Source: JAIBJN01 sp963838795
GTDB lineage: Bacteria > Actinomycetota > Thermoleophilia > Gaiellales > Gaiellaceae
Reading direction: 5' to 3'
Assembly (NCBI GenBank): GCA_963838795.1
Contig: CAWISL010000008.1
Coordinates: 1-64,000 of the forward strand
DNA length: 64,000 nt
The position numbers and the translations under genes were made by a program. The notes beneath the pieces are model-generated. The model searched no databases, was not told the origin of the DNA, and worked only from the letters and a program-made list of their open reading frames with translations. Positions 46,429-55,163 of the stretch are shown piece after piece; position 1 is the stretch's first letter; each line of letters opens with the position of its first letter.

Positions 46429-46653
46429 CTAGGCGGAGCGGCGCCGGCGGACCTGCGGGCCCTGGGAGCCGAGCGCAGCGTAGGCGAGGGCCTGCAGCGA
46501 CTCGTTCAGGCTCGAGAGCTCGCGCACGATCCGCTGGAGCTGGTCGTTCGTGTCCAGCCGGCGGTTGAGCGCGTGGACCTCGTCGCAGAGGCGGTCGAGC
46601 CGCTCGAGGATGGCGTCCAGCTGGCGATCGTCGAGGTGCTTGCGCTCAGCCAT
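46429..46653 (-). CDS. Small coiled-coil protein
   Basis: A 74-residue helical protein with heptad-like Leu spacing (LDAILERLDRLCDEVHALNR, LQRIVRELSSLNESLQAL) and a basic tail. Function unknown. Its start overlaps the HAD gene end by 8 bp, and it is last in a minus-strand set VanZ-HAD-this gene. Confidence 0.6.
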   Translation of the reverse strand: MAERKHLDDRQLDAILERLDRLCDEVHALNRRLDTNDQLQRIVRELSSLNESLQALAYAALGSQGPQVRRRRSA

Positions 46654-47128
46654 TCGCCCTGATGGTAGTCAGCTGGGCAAGAGTGGCGGCGACCGTGACG
46701 TCCTCGCCGCCGAGGCGCGCGACGAGGCGGTCTCTCGCGCCTGCGCCAGTCTCCAGCGTCTCCACACGCCGTTCGGCGCCGAGGTGCGCCAGCGCGACCC
46801 GGGCGAGCGCCTCCGGAGCGTCCGTGTAGACGCCGATCCGAACCTTGCCCGCGGCGAGGGAGCGAAGGGCGGCGTTCGCCTCGGCGCTCGGCCGCAGATA
46901 GACCGGCGCGCGGTCCTCGGCGAAGCGCTCGAGCGCGCCTCGCCAGTCGCCCACTCCGGCCCGGGCCCAGCGGTCGAGCTCCTCCGAGGCCGCGGCACGG
47001 TCGGCCGGCAGCGCCTCCGGATCGAGCGGCGAGATCGAGGCGAAGCGGCGCGCCGCGTCCACCAGGAAGTCGCGCCAGAGCCGGCGGGTGTCGCCGAGCG
47101 CGTCCAGGTCGACCGCGACCGCCTTCAT
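46646..47128 (-). CDS. HAD-like hydrolase, divergent
   Basis: A 160-residue protein beginning MKAVAVDLDALGDTRRLW, with DLD in the place of the HAD nucleophile motif, and RIGVYTDAPEALARVALAHL in the place of motif II. Motif III/IV acidic residues are not convincing, so it may be inactive or a degenerate phosphoglycolate phosphatase-like protein. ATG overlaps the VanZ stop (ATGA). Confidence 0.65.
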   Translation of the reverse strand: MKAVAVDLDALGDTRRLWRDFLVDAARRFASISPLDPEALPADRAAASEELDRWARAGVGDWRGALERFAEDRAPVYLRPSAEANAALRSLAAGKVRIGVYTDAPEALARVALAHLGAERRVETLETGAGARDRLVARLGGEDVTVAATLAQLTTIRANG

Positions 47129-47472
47129 GTCCTCGACGCCAGCCACCGCGAGCAGAGCAGGACGCCAGCGACGACGCCGATCGTGTCGACCAGCCAGTCG
47201 AGCGGCGAGCCCTGCCGCCCGGAGACGAAGGCCTGGTGCACCTCGTCGGTCACCGCGTAGGCGGAGCCGAGCAGGATCGCGAGCGGCTCGCGCCTGAGCG
47301 CTCGGTAGAGCAGGGCCCCGAGTACGCCGAACTCGACGGCGTGCGCGAGCTTCCGCAGGACGAGATCCCACGTGCCGAGGCCCGTGCCGAGGCTCGGAAT
47401 CGACGAGAACGTGAAGATCAGAGCCGCCCAGACGACGACCGGAAGCCAGAGATTGAGACGGGTGGCGACCAA
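47125..47472 (-). CDS. VanZ-family membrane protein
   Basis: A 115-residue protein with helices near residues 8-25, 42-60, 65-80 and 92-108 and the VanZ motif pattern IFTFSSIPSLG, KLAHAVEFGVLGALLY, DEVHQAFVSGRQGSPLDWL. TTG at 47472 is the likely start: AGCCTA at 47480-47485 is TAGGCT on this strand, seven bases before it, as in the other leaderless genes. It is divergent from the B12 operon. Confidence 0.85.
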   Translation of the reverse strand: MVATRLNLWLPVVVWAALIFTFSSIPSLGTGLGTWDLVLRKLAHAVEFGVLGALLYRALRREPLAILLGSAYAVTDEVHQAFVSGRQGSPLDWLVDTIGVVAGVLLCSRWLASRT

Positions 47473-47517
47473 GACCGGCAGCCTAGTTCAAGCGGTATGC
47501 TCCGCCCGACAAGAGAG

Positions 47518-47660
47518 GCGAGCGGTCAAGGGAAGCCGGTGCGAGTCCGGCACGGTCCCGCCGCTGTGAGGGGAGACGCTCCTCCGCCGAGATGCCACTG
47601 GCCGCGAGGCCGGGAAGGCGGCGGAGGGGGGAGCCCCGAGTCAGAAGACCTGACGCTCGC
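47518..47660 (+). promoter_or_regulatory. Cobalamin riboswitch
   Basis: P1 pairs GCGAGCG (47518-47524) with CGCTCGC (47654-47660). Conserved blocks: AAGGGAAGCCGGTGCGAGTC, CCGCTGTGA, GCCACTG and the B12 box AGTCAGAAGACCTG. Downstream, TTCCCCT (47670-47676) can pair with the Shine-Dalgarno AGGAGGAA (47683-47690), suggesting that adenosylcobalamin shuts off translation of btuF and the coupled genes. Confidence 0.95.
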
Positions 47661-47692
47661 CGAGACCCGTTCCCCTCGCGGAAGGAGGAAAC

Positions 47693-48652
47693 GTGCAGCA
47701 CCGTCCCCTCACAGCCGTCCTGGCTGTCCTGCTCGCGCTCGTCCTGGCGGCTTGCGGCGGCGGAGACGACCCGGCGTCCTCTCCGGCCACCTCGTCGGCT
47801 GGCGTCGAGACGACGGCCGCGCCGGCGTTCCCCGTCACTGTCGAGGCCGACAACGGCTCGCTCACGATCGAGGAGCAGCCCGACGCGGTGATCTCGCTCT
47901 CGCCCACCGCCACGGAGTCCCTCTTCGCGATCGGCGCGGGCGAGCAGGTGCTCGCCGTCGACGACCAGTCCAACTACCCGGCCGAGGCGCCGGTGACCGA
48001 CCTATCCGGCTTCCAGCCGAACGTCGAGGCGATCGCGGGCTACGAGCCCGACCTCGTCATCGCCTCCTACGACCCCGGCGGCCTGGTGAAGGGGCTGGAG
48101 AAGCTCGACATCCCCGTCCTCCTCCAGGACGCGGCGCCCGACCTCGAGGCGGCGTACGACCAGATCGAGACGCTCGGCGCCGCCACGGGAAACGCCGAGG
48201 CCGCCCAGACGGTCGTCGAGTCGATGCAGGCCGAGATCGAGGAGCTGGCCGGCTCCGTCCCCGGCGCCGCGGGCGCCACCGTCTACCACGAGCTCGGCCC
48301 CGACTTCTTCACCGCGACGTCCGAGACGTTCGTCGGGAACGTCTACGAGCTCTTCGGGCTCGTGAACATCGCCGATGCCGCTGCCGACGCCGACGCGGGC
48401 GGCTACCCGCAGCTCTCGGCGGAGTACATCGTCTCCGAGAGCCCTGCCCTCATCGTCCTCGCCGACACGAAGTGCTGCGAGCAGACCGCCGCGACCGTGG
48501 CGAAGAGGCCCGGCTGGGATCAGATCGACGCGGTCGCGAACGGGGACATCGTCGAGGCCGACGACGACATCGCCTCCCGCTGGGGGCCGCGAACCGTCGA
48601 CTTCGTCGCGACGGTCGCCGCGGCGCTCGAAGGAATCGGAGCTCCGGAGTGA
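47693..48652 (+). CDS. btuF: Cobalamin ABC transporter substrate-binding lipoprotein
   Basis: A 319-residue extracellular binding protein with lipobox LVLAAC (Cys near 22) and the periplasmic-binding fold of the BtuF/FecB type (DAVISLSPTATESLFAIGAG, GYEPDLVIASYDP, KRPGWDQIDAVANGDIVEAD). Cobalamin as ligand is inferred from the riboswitch and the following cob genes. GTG start after a strong Shine-Dalgarno; its stop overlaps btuC. Confidence 0.92.
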   Translation: MQHRPLTAVLAVLLALVLAACGGGDDPASSPATSSAGVETTAAPAFPVTVEADNGSLTIEEQPDAVISLSPTATESLFAIGAGEQVLAVDDQSNYPAEAPVTDLSGFQPNVEAIAGYEPDLVIASYDPGGLVKGLEKLDIPVLLQDAAPDLEAAYDQIETLGAATGNAEAAQTVVESMQAEIEELAGSVPGAAGATVYHELGPDFFTATSETFVGNVYELFGLVNIADAAADADAGGYPQLSAEYIVSESPALIVLADTKCCEQTAATVAKRPGWDQIDAVANGDIVEADDDIASRWGPRTVDFVATVAAALEGIGAPE

Positions 48653-49728
48653 CGAGTGCCGGCGGCTTTCGCGCGCGGCTCCCGGTCCGGCCGGAGCGGG
48701 TGCTGCGCGGAGTCTCGCTCGGCTGGGCTCTCGCGGCCGGCGTCTTCGTCGTCGTGGCGACGCTGCTCGGCCTGGCACTCGGGCCCGTCGACCTCGGGGT
48801 CTTCCCGGTCGCCCGGGAGGTGGCCAGCCACGTGCCGTTCCTGGGCATCGAATCGTCGTTCTCGGAGACCGACGACGCCATCCTCTGGGAGCTCCGGGCG
48901 CCCCGGGTGGCGCTCGGGCTCCTCGTCGGTGCGATGCTCGCCTCTGCCGGAGCGGCGTATCAAGGCGTCTTCCGGAATCCGCTCGCCGACCCCTACCTGC
49001 TCGGCGCGGCCGCGGGCGCGGGTCTGGGCGCGACGATCGTCATCGCCTACGACGTCGGCGGTGACGGCGGCCTGGATCTGCGCCCTGTCGCGGCCTTCGC
49101 CGGCGCGACGCTCGGCGTGGCGGTCGCGTATCTCCTCGGCCGGTCGGCCGGCGGGCGCGAGACGACGACGCTCATCCTCGCCGGTGTGACGGTGGCCGCC
49201 TTCTTCACGGCCATTCAGACATACGTCCAGCAACGGAGCTCGGACACTGTGCAGGAGGTGTACAGCTGGATCCTCGGCCAGCTCGAGACTTCGGGCTGGA
49301 CGGACGTCCTGATCGTGCTCCCGTACGTCGTCGTGAGCGCGCTCGTCCTCCTCTGGCACCGTCGCCTGCTGGACGTCCTCGCGGTCGGCGACGACGAGGC
49401 GGCGAGCCTGGGCGTCCCTGTCGCCCGCGTCCGCCTGCTCGTCGTGGCCGCCGCGACCCTCGGGACGGCGGCGGCGGTCGCCTTCAGCGGGCTGATCGCT
49501 TTCGTCGGGATCATCGTCCCGCATGCGATCAGGCTGATGGCGGGCACGAGCTACCGGGTCGTCCTGCCCCTCTCGCTCGCCTTCGGCGCCGGCTTTCTCG
49601 TGCTCATGGACCTGGTCTCGCGTACGGTGGTCGCCCCGGCGCAGCTGCCGATCGGCGTCGTCACCGCCTTCCTCGGCGCTCCGTTCTTTGCCATCGTGCT
49701 GCGAACGACGAGGACCGTGGGGCCATGA
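48649..49728 (+). CDS. btuC: Cobalamin ABC transporter permease
   Basis: A 359-residue FecCD/BtuC-type permease with about nine helices: LWELRAPRVALGLLVGAMLA, GAAYQGVFRNPLADPYLLG, ILAGVTVAAFFTAIQTY, WILGQLETSGW and GLIAFVGIIVPHAIRLMAG. GTG overlaps the btuF stop; the stop overlaps btuD. Confidence 0.93.
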   Translation: MTSAGGFRARLPVRPERVLRGVSLGWALAAGVFVVVATLLGLALGPVDLGVFPVAREVASHVPFLGIESSFSETDDAILWELRAPRVALGLLVGAMLASAGAAYQGVFRNPLADPYLLGAAAGAGLGATIVIAYDVGGDGGLDLRPVAAFAGATLGVAVAYLLGRSAGGRETTTLILAGVTVAAFFTAIQTYVQQRSSDTVQEVYSWILGQLETSGWTDVLIVLPYVVVSALVLLWHRRLLDVLAVGDDEAASLGVPVARVRLLVVAAATLGTAAAVAFSGLIAFVGIIVPHAIRLMAGTSYRVVLPLSLAFGAGFLVLMDLVSRTVVAPAQLPIGVVTAFLGAPFFAIVLRTTRTVGP

Positions 49729-50522
49729 TCCTGCGTGCGGAGGAGGTTGGGATCGCCCTCGACGGCGTTCCCGTCGTCGACGGCGTCGGCTTCGCGCTCG
49801 AGGAGGGCGAGTGGCTCGGGCTGATCGGCCCGAACGGCGCCGGCAAGACGACGCTCCTGAAGGCGGTGGCCGGTCTCGTACCGTATTCGGGGTCGCTCCA
49901 GGTGCGGGGTAACGAGGTGTCGGGGCTCGGCCGGCGGGCCGTGGCGCGGCAAGTGGCCCTCGTCCCTCAGATCCCCGTCATTCCTCCGGATGCAGGCGTC
50001 CTCGAGTACGTCGTTCTCGGGCGGACGCCGCACCTCGGCTACGCGGGCAGCCCGGGTAGCCGCGACGTTGTCGCGGCGCGCTCCGCGCTCGCACGGCTCG
50101 ACGGCGCCCACCTGGTCGACCGTCGCCTCGGCTCGCTGAGCGGCGGCGAGCGCCAACGTGCCGTGCTCGCCCGCGCCGTTGCGCAGGACGCCTCGCTGCT
50201 CCTCCTCGACGAGCCGACGAGCGCCCTCGACGTCGGCGCGCAGCAGCAGGTGCTCGAGCTCGTTGCCTCGCTCCGGGCCGACGGCAGCCTCACCGTCCTC
50301 AGCGCCATGCACGACCTCACGCACGCCGGCCAGTACGCCGACCGGCTCCTCCTCCTGGACGGGGGGCGCGAGCAGGCGAGCGGAACGCCCTCCGAGGTGC
50401 TGACGGAGCGACTGATCGCCCGGCACTTCGGCGCGTCGGTGCGGATCGTCGCCGACGCGGAGACCGGCATCGCCGTCGTCCCGCTGCGGCCGCCGGTCGA
50501 AGCGGAGCAGCCTGTTCCCTGA
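49725..50522 (+). CDS. btuD: Cobalamin ABC transporter ATPase
   Basis: A 265-residue ATPase: Walker A GPNGAGKTT (residues about 35-43), signature LSGGERQRAVLARA, Walker B LLLLDEPTSALD, and H-loop MHDLTHA. A C-terminal extension (about residues 235-265) follows. Overlapping starts and stops bind it to btuC and cobU. Confidence 0.94.
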   Translation: MILRAEEVGIALDGVPVVDGVGFALEEGEWLGLIGPNGAGKTTLLKAVAGLVPYSGSLQVRGNEVSGLGRRAVARQVALVPQIPVIPPDAGVLEYVVLGRTPHLGYAGSPGSRDVVAARSALARLDGAHLVDRRLGSLSGGERQRAVLARAVAQDASLLLLDEPTSALDVGAQQQVLELVASLRADGSLTVLSAMHDLTHAGQYADRLLLLDGGREQASGTPSEVLTERLIARHFGASVRIVADAETGIAVVPLRPPVEAEQPVP

Positions 50523-51037
50523 TGCCGCTCACATTCCTCGTCGGCGGCGCGCGGAGCGGGAAGTCCGCGCTCGCCGTTCGGCTCGCGAGCGAGTGGGAAG
50601 GGCAGGTGATCGTTCTCGTCACCGCCGAGGCGCGCGACGACGAGGAGCTCGCCGCCCGCATCGCCCGCCACCGCCTCGAGCGCCCGCCGAGCTGGCGGAC
50701 GATCGAGGAGACCCTCGACCTCAGCGGCGAGCTGGTCCGCGTGCCCGAGCGGGCGTTCGTCGTCCTCGACTGTCTGACGCTCTGGGCGGCCAACGCTCTG
50801 GAGGCAGGCTGGAGCGGCGAGGAGGTCGAGCGTGCTGCCGCCGACACGGCTGCGCTGGCAGCAGGGCGGGCCTCGCCGACGGTCGTCGTCAGCAACGAGA
50901 TCGGGATGGGGGTCGTCCCGACGACGCCGCTCGGGCGCTCCTTCAGGGACCTGCTGGGCCGGGTCAATGCGGTCTTCGCCGAGCATGCCGAGCGCGCCTG
51001 CCTCGTCGTCGCGGGTCGCACGCTCGAGTTGACGTGA
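50522..51037 (+). CDS. cobU: Adenosylcobinamide kinase / cobinamide-phosphate guanylyltransferase
   Basis: Bifunctional enzyme that activates cobinamide as its GDP derivative, 171 residues. P-loop VGGARSGKSALAVRLA, the guanylylated-His region ARHRLERPPSW, LDCLTLWAAN and VVSNEIGMGVVP are all present. Start overlaps the btuD stop by one base. Confidence 0.96.
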   Translation: MPLTFLVGGARSGKSALAVRLASEWEGQVIVLVTAEARDDEELAARIARHRLERPPSWRTIEETLDLSGELVRVPERAFVVLDCLTLWAANALEAGWSGEEVERAAADTAALAAGRASPTVVVSNEIGMGVVPTTPLGRSFRDLLGRVNAVFAEHAERACLVVAGRTLELT

Positions 51038-52086
51038 CCCTGGACTCGCTGCTCGGCCGCATTCGGCCTGTCGACGTTGAAGCTGCCCGGGGCGCCCGAG
51101 AGGCCCTCGACGCCAAGGCCAAGCCGCGCGGGAGCCTCGGAGAGCTGGAGACGCTCGCCTGCCGGATCGCCGCCATCCGCGGCACCGCTTCGCCGGGACG
51201 GCTGCGTGCGGCGCTCGTCCTGGCCGCCGGGGATCACGGCTATGCCCGACGCGGTGTGAGCGCCTACCCCCAGGAGGTCACCGGGCAGATGCTCGCCGCA
51301 TTCGCGGCAGGGGGCTCCGCGATCGACGTGCTTGCGCGCGAGGCCGACCTTCGACTGGTCGTCGTCGACGCGGGCGTGCTCCACGCGGCTCCGCATCCCG
51401 ACATCCGTCAGGTGCGGCTGGGCGCCGGCACGGCCGATGCAACCGTCGGGCCCGCGATGAACCGTGAAGTCGCGATTGGCGGCATCCTCGCGGGCGCGGC
51501 GATCGCCGAGGAGCTGGCAGGCGCGGGCCACGGCATCGTCGCCACCGGCGACATGGGCATCGGGAACACGACGGCCTCGGCGGCGTTGTCTGCCGCGTTG
51601 CTCCCTGCCCGGCCGGAGGACGTGTGCGGACGTGGAACCGGGGTGGACGACGACGGCCTCCGCCGCAAAGTGGAGGCCGTTCGCCTGGCACTGGCCGCCA
51701 ACCTCCTCGACCCTGCCGATCCGGTCGGGGTGTTGGCGGCAGTAGGAGGCTTCGAGCTCGCCGTCCTCGCAGGCGTCTGCCTCGGTGGGTCGGCGGCGGG
51801 GTGCGTCGTCCTTCTGGACGGGTTCGTCACCGGCGCCGCGGCGCTGGTCGCTGCGCGCCTCGCTCCTGCGGCAGCCGCATACATGGTCGCCTCCCACCGC
51901 TCGCCGGAGCCGGGCCATGCCCTCGTCCTCGCCGACCTGGGGCTGCGGCCGCTCCTCGACCTCGACCTGCGCCTGGGGGAGGGGAGCGGGGCCGCCCTCG
52001 CCCTCCCGCTCGTCTTCGCCGCACTCGCGATCCTCTCGAGCATGGCTACCTTCGATTCCGCGGGCGTGACCGATGCAGGCGCTTGA
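51034..52086 (+). CDS. cobT: Nicotinate-nucleotide--dimethylbenzimidazole phosphoribosyltransferase
   Basis: Makes alpha-ribazole phosphate for the lower ligand, 350 residues. AKPRGSLGELETLACRIA, LVLAAGDHGYARRGVSAYP, GDMGIGNTTASAAL and the late SHRSPEPGHALVL are family motifs, with the catalytic Glu region near the C-terminus in GLRPLLDLDLRLGEGSGAAL. GTG overlaps the cobU stop. Confidence 0.96.
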   Translation: MTLDSLLGRIRPVDVEAARGAREALDAKAKPRGSLGELETLACRIAAIRGTASPGRLRAALVLAAGDHGYARRGVSAYPQEVTGQMLAAFAAGGSAIDVLAREADLRLVVVDAGVLHAAPHPDIRQVRLGAGTADATVGPAMNREVAIGGILAGAAIAEELAGAGHGIVATGDMGIGNTTASAALSAALLPARPEDVCGRGTGVDDDGLRRKVEAVRLALAANLLDPADPVGVLAAVGGFELAVLAGVCLGGSAAGCVVLLDGFVTGAAALVAARLAPAAAAYMVASHRSPEPGHALVLADLGLRPLLDLDLRLGEGSGAALALPLVFAALAILSSMATFDSAGVTDAGA

Positions 52087-52831
52087 GCTCGGAATGCGGG
52101 CTGCGGCCGGGGCGGTCTCGTTCCTGACGCGGATCCCCGTCGGCCGCTGGGTCGCAATCGGCGGCGACGACGTCGCCCGCGGCGCTGCGCTCTTTCCGCT
52201 CGTCGGCGCCGGCATCGGCGCGTTCGTCGCCGTCGCCGTCGTCCAGCTCGACGCGAGGCTGACGGCCCTCGTCGCCGCAGGGCTCGCCGTCACGATCGAG
52301 GTGCTCGTCACGGGCGCCATCCATCTCGACGCTTTGGCCGACAGCGCCGACGGCCTTGGAGCTGCAAGCCGCGAGCGCGCGCTCGAGATCATGCGGGAGC
52401 CGACCATCGGCGCGTTCGGAGCGATCGCCCTCCTGCTCGACCTCGTCGTCAAGATCGCGGCGCTGGCGGCACTCGCCCTCGGGCCCGATGCCGTCCTCGC
52501 CATTTCCGCTGCGTACGCGCTCGGCCGCACCGCGCCCCTGGGCCTGGGCTGGGCACTCCCGTACGCCCGGATGGAAGGGGGCAGCGGCTCCGTGCTGACC
52601 GAGGGCGCCGGCGAGCTCTCGAGGCCGCTGGGAGTCGGCCTCGGGGTCGGGCTCGCGATCGCGGCACTCGGCGTGCGCGGGGCAGTGCTCGTCGGGGCAG
52701 CGGCGCTCGCGGCGGCGCTCGTCGGCCTGGCCGCCCGGCACCGCTTCGGCGGCGTCACGGGCGACGTTCTCGGAGCCTCGACAGAGCTGGCGACGACGGT
52801 GGCTCTCGTCGCGGCAGTGGCAACTCGCTGA
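52073..52831 (+). CDS. cobS: Adenosylcobinamide-GDP ribazoletransferase
   Basis: Integral membrane cobalamin synthase joining AdoCbi-GDP and alpha-ribazole, 252 residues. AVSFLTRIPVGRW, FPLVGAGIGAFV, GAIHLDALADSADGLGA, REPTIGAFGAIALLL and RHRFGGVTGDVLGA are hallmarks. Overlaps cobT by 14 bp and cobC by one base. Confidence 0.96.
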   Translation: MQALELGMRAAAGAVSFLTRIPVGRWVAIGGDDVARGAALFPLVGAGIGAFVAVAVVQLDARLTALVAAGLAVTIEVLVTGAIHLDALADSADGLGAASRERALEIMREPTIGAFGAIALLLDLVVKIAALAALALGPDAVLAISAAYALGRTAPLGLGWALPYARMEGGSGSVLTEGAGELSRPLGVGLGVGLAIAALGVRGAVLVGAAALAAALVGLAARHRFGGVTGDVLGASTELATTVALVAAVATR

Positions 52832-53466
52832 TGCTTGAGCTTCCCGCGCGGGGCGACGCGACGCGGCTCCTGCTCATCCGCCACTGCGAGACGGACCCCG
52901 CCCTGCAGGGACGCTGCTACGGCCGCCTCGACGTCGGCCTGTCGGCTGAAGGCCGGCGCCAGGCCGGGGCGCTCGGCATGGCGCTCAGAGACGTGCCGCT
53001 CGCGGCCGTGTACTCGAGCCCCCTCGTGCGGGCGTTCGCAACCGCCACCGCGATCGCGTCTCCGCACGGCCTGGAACCGCTCGCGCTCGACACGCTCCAG
53101 GAACTCGACTTCGGCGAGCTGGAAGGCCTCTCCTACGACGAGATCCGGGCGGAGCGGCCCGAGCTCTACGGCGAGTGGATGGAGGCTCCGACCTCCGTTC
53201 GCTTTCCCGGGGGCGAGTCGTTCGCCGACCTGCGCGGCCGCGTGCTTCGATCCGTGTCGGCGATCCGGGAGCGGCACGCAGGCGCCGTCGTGGCCGTCGT
53301 CGCCCACGGGGGCGTCGTGCGAGTGGTGCTCGCCGACGCACTCGGCCTCGAGGACGGGGCGGTCTTCCGCCTCGATCAGGCGAACGGCGGCCTCAGCGTG
53401 GTCGATTGGCGGCGTGGAGCCGCCGTCGTGCGGGTGGTCAACGCCGTCCTATACTCGGGCGCATGA
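52831..53466 (+). CDS. cobC: Alpha-ribazole phosphatase / histidine phosphatase
   Basis: A 211-residue histidine phosphatase: LLLIRHCETDPALQGRCYGR carries the catalytic RHxET with the CobC-like GRCYGR, YSSPLVRAFATA follows, and VAHGGVVRVV is the second catalytic His. Its place after cobS and the GRCYGR segment support alpha-ribazole phosphate as substrate rather than a glycolytic role. Confidence 0.9.
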   Translation: MLELPARGDATRLLLIRHCETDPALQGRCYGRLDVGLSAEGRRQAGALGMALRDVPLAAVYSSPLVRAFATATAIASPHGLEPLALDTLQELDFGELEGLSYDEIRAERPELYGEWMEAPTSVRFPGGESFADLRGRVLRSVSAIRERHAGAVVAVVAHGGVVRVVLADALGLEDGAVFRLDQANGGLSVVDWRRGAAVVRVVNAVLYSGA

Positions 53467-54191
53467 GGCCTCCGCCCACGGCCGTCGTGCTCACGGTGGG
53501 GAACGAGATCGTGTTCGGCGACGTCGAGAACACGAACGCCTCCTGGCTCGCGCGGCGGCTCGCCGAGCTCGGGCTCGAGGTGCGGTTGCTGGCGGCGGTG
53601 CGGGACTCGGTGGAGGAGGTCGCCGCCTTCCTCCGCGCCGAGATGGGCCGTACCGCGGTCGTCATCGTCACCGGAGGCCTCGGCGGGACGCCCGACGACC
53701 TGACCCGGGAGGCCGTGGCCAAGGCGTTCGGCGTTCCTACCGTGGAGATCCCCGAGCTCGCCGAGGCGCTTCGGGGGCGCTTCGGACCCCGTGGCCTGGG
53801 CGACTACGCCGCGCGGTGGGCCTGCATCCCGCAAGGCGCCCTGCCCCTCGAGAACCCGCTGGGCGGCGCGCCTGGCTTCGTCCTCGGCAACGTCCACGTC
53901 CTTCCCGGGCTTCCGCGGGAGATGCAGGCGATGTTCGAGACGCTGGCGGACCGCTTCCGCGGCGAGCCGATCGGCGCCTGGCGGCGCCGGTACGCGACCG
54001 GCGAGGGGCAGATCGTCACCGTCCTCGAGGAGGCGACCCAGCGCCACCCGGGCGTGACCGTCGGCAGCTATCCGGCCTTCCTCGACACGGGGCCGGAGGT
54101 GGAGGTCGTGCTCAAGTCGGCCGACGCCGAGGCGTTGAGCGCGGCGGCCGCCTGGGTCGAGGCAGCGCTCGAGGAGCACGTGGCCAGGTGA
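53463..54191 (+). CDS. CinA N-terminal (MoCF) domain protein
   Basis: A 242-residue protein with the molybdopterin-binding-like CinA N-terminal domain (VVLTVGNEIVFGDVENTNAS, VIVTGGLGGTPDDLTREAVA, VHVLPGLPREMQAMFETLA). The NMN amidohydrolase domain of full-length CinA is absent. Such proteins can have ADP-ribose pyrophosphatase activity. ATG overlaps cobC (ATGA), so it rides on the B12 operon; a functional link is not evident. Confidence 0.88.
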   Translation: MRPPPTAVVLTVGNEIVFGDVENTNASWLARRLAELGLEVRLLAAVRDSVEEVAAFLRAEMGRTAVVIVTGGLGGTPDDLTREAVAKAFGVPTVEIPELAEALRGRFGPRGLGDYAARWACIPQGALPLENPLGGAPGFVLGNVHVLPGLPREMQAMFETLADRFRGEPIGAWRRRYATGEGQIVTVLEEATQRHPGVTVGSYPAFLDTGPEVEVVLKSADAEALSAAAAWVEAALEEHVAR

Positions 54192-54192
54192 G

Positions 54193-55002
54193 ATGAAGGT
54201 CATCGTCATCAGCGACATGGAGGGTGTCTCCGGCCTCGTCAAGTGGGAGCAAGTCGAGGGGGGCGAGCCGCTCTACGAGGAGGCGCGCAAGCTCTACACG
54301 GAGGAGATCAACGCGGCCGTGCGCGGCGCCAGGGCCGCAGGCGCGACCGAGATCGTCGTCATGGACTGCCACGGGGCCGGGAAGGGGTGGACCTTCAACT
54401 CGCTCCTCCCCGAGCTGCTCGACCCCAACTGCGAGTGGGTCGTGCAGGACGAGTGGTCCGAATACACCGAGTTCCTGGAGCAGGGCTGCGACGCGGCGCT
54501 CCTCATCGCCATGCACTCGAAGGCGGGCTCGGAGCGGGGCGTCATGAGCCATACGATCTCGGGCCGCGACTACCGTGACCTCCTCTTCAACGGCGTGTCC
54601 GTCGGCGAGACGGGGGTGAACGCCGCGCTCTGTGGGACCTGGGGCTGCCCGGTCGTGCTGGTCACGGGCGACGACGTGACGTGCCGCGAGGCGACCGAGC
54701 TCCTCGGCCCGGAGCTTGTCACGGTCGCCGTGAAGACCGGCCTCGGACGCAACAGCGCGCGGAACCTGCCGCCCGTTCGCGCACGCGAGCTGATCGAGGC
54801 GGCCGCCAAGGACGCGGTCGGGAAGCGGGGCCGGATCCGACCCTACGACCCCGGCAAGCCGTGCGAGGTCGTCGCCGTCCTGGCCGCGCCCGACCTTGCC
54901 GAGCGGTACCGCTACCGCCACGGGATCGAGCTCCTCGACGGAGTCACTGTCTCCTCGCGGGCCGAAGACTGGTGGACCGCCTGGCGCCAGTTCTTCTTCT
55001 GA
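54193..55002 (+). CDS. M55 family D-aminopeptidase (DppA-like)
   Basis: A 269-residue zinc peptidase: VIVISDMEGVSGL (Asp and Glu zinc ligands), MDCHGAGKGW, MHSKAGSERGVMSHT and a conserved GETGVNAALCGTWGCPVVL. Family members release D-amino acids from short peptides, in line with cell-wall recycling. It begins one base after the CinA-like stop and is last in this long operon. About 160 bases without a gene follow; nothing else is recognised there apart from the pcrA promoter. Confidence 0.92.
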   Translation: MKVIVISDMEGVSGLVKWEQVEGGEPLYEEARKLYTEEINAAVRGARAAGATEIVVMDCHGAGKGWTFNSLLPELLDPNCEWVVQDEWSEYTEFLEQGCDAALLIAMHSKAGSERGVMSHTISGRDYRDLLFNGVSVGETGVNAALCGTWGCPVVLVTGDDVTCREATELLGPELVTVAVKTGLGRNSARNLPPVRARELIEAAAKDAVGKRGRIRPYDPGKPCEVVAVLAAPDLAERYRYRHGIELLDGVTVSSRAEDWWTAWRQFFF

Positions 55003-55150
55003 GGCCACGGCCGCGGAAAACTCCTGCACAGCTGCCCCTTCGCGATCGAATCGCTCTCCATAGGGTCAGTGTCCGGACCGGCCACGACTGGAGTCAGACC
55101 CCGGCCGTGCCAAGGATTGGCGCGGAGATCGGGCTTCCGGCACAGACGGA

Positions 55151-55156
55151 TACCAT
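55151..55156 (+). promoter_or_regulatory. -10 element of pcrA (leaderless)
   Basis: TACCAT lies seven bases before the GTG at 55164. Confidence 0.5.
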
Positions 55157-55163
55157 CGATCTC

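Noticed and set aside
50317..53307. A 996-codon minus-strand frame opposite the B12 genes
   Set aside because: Low-complexity Ala/Arg/Ser sequence caused by GC-rich third positions; the plus strand has seven recognisable overlapping genes.
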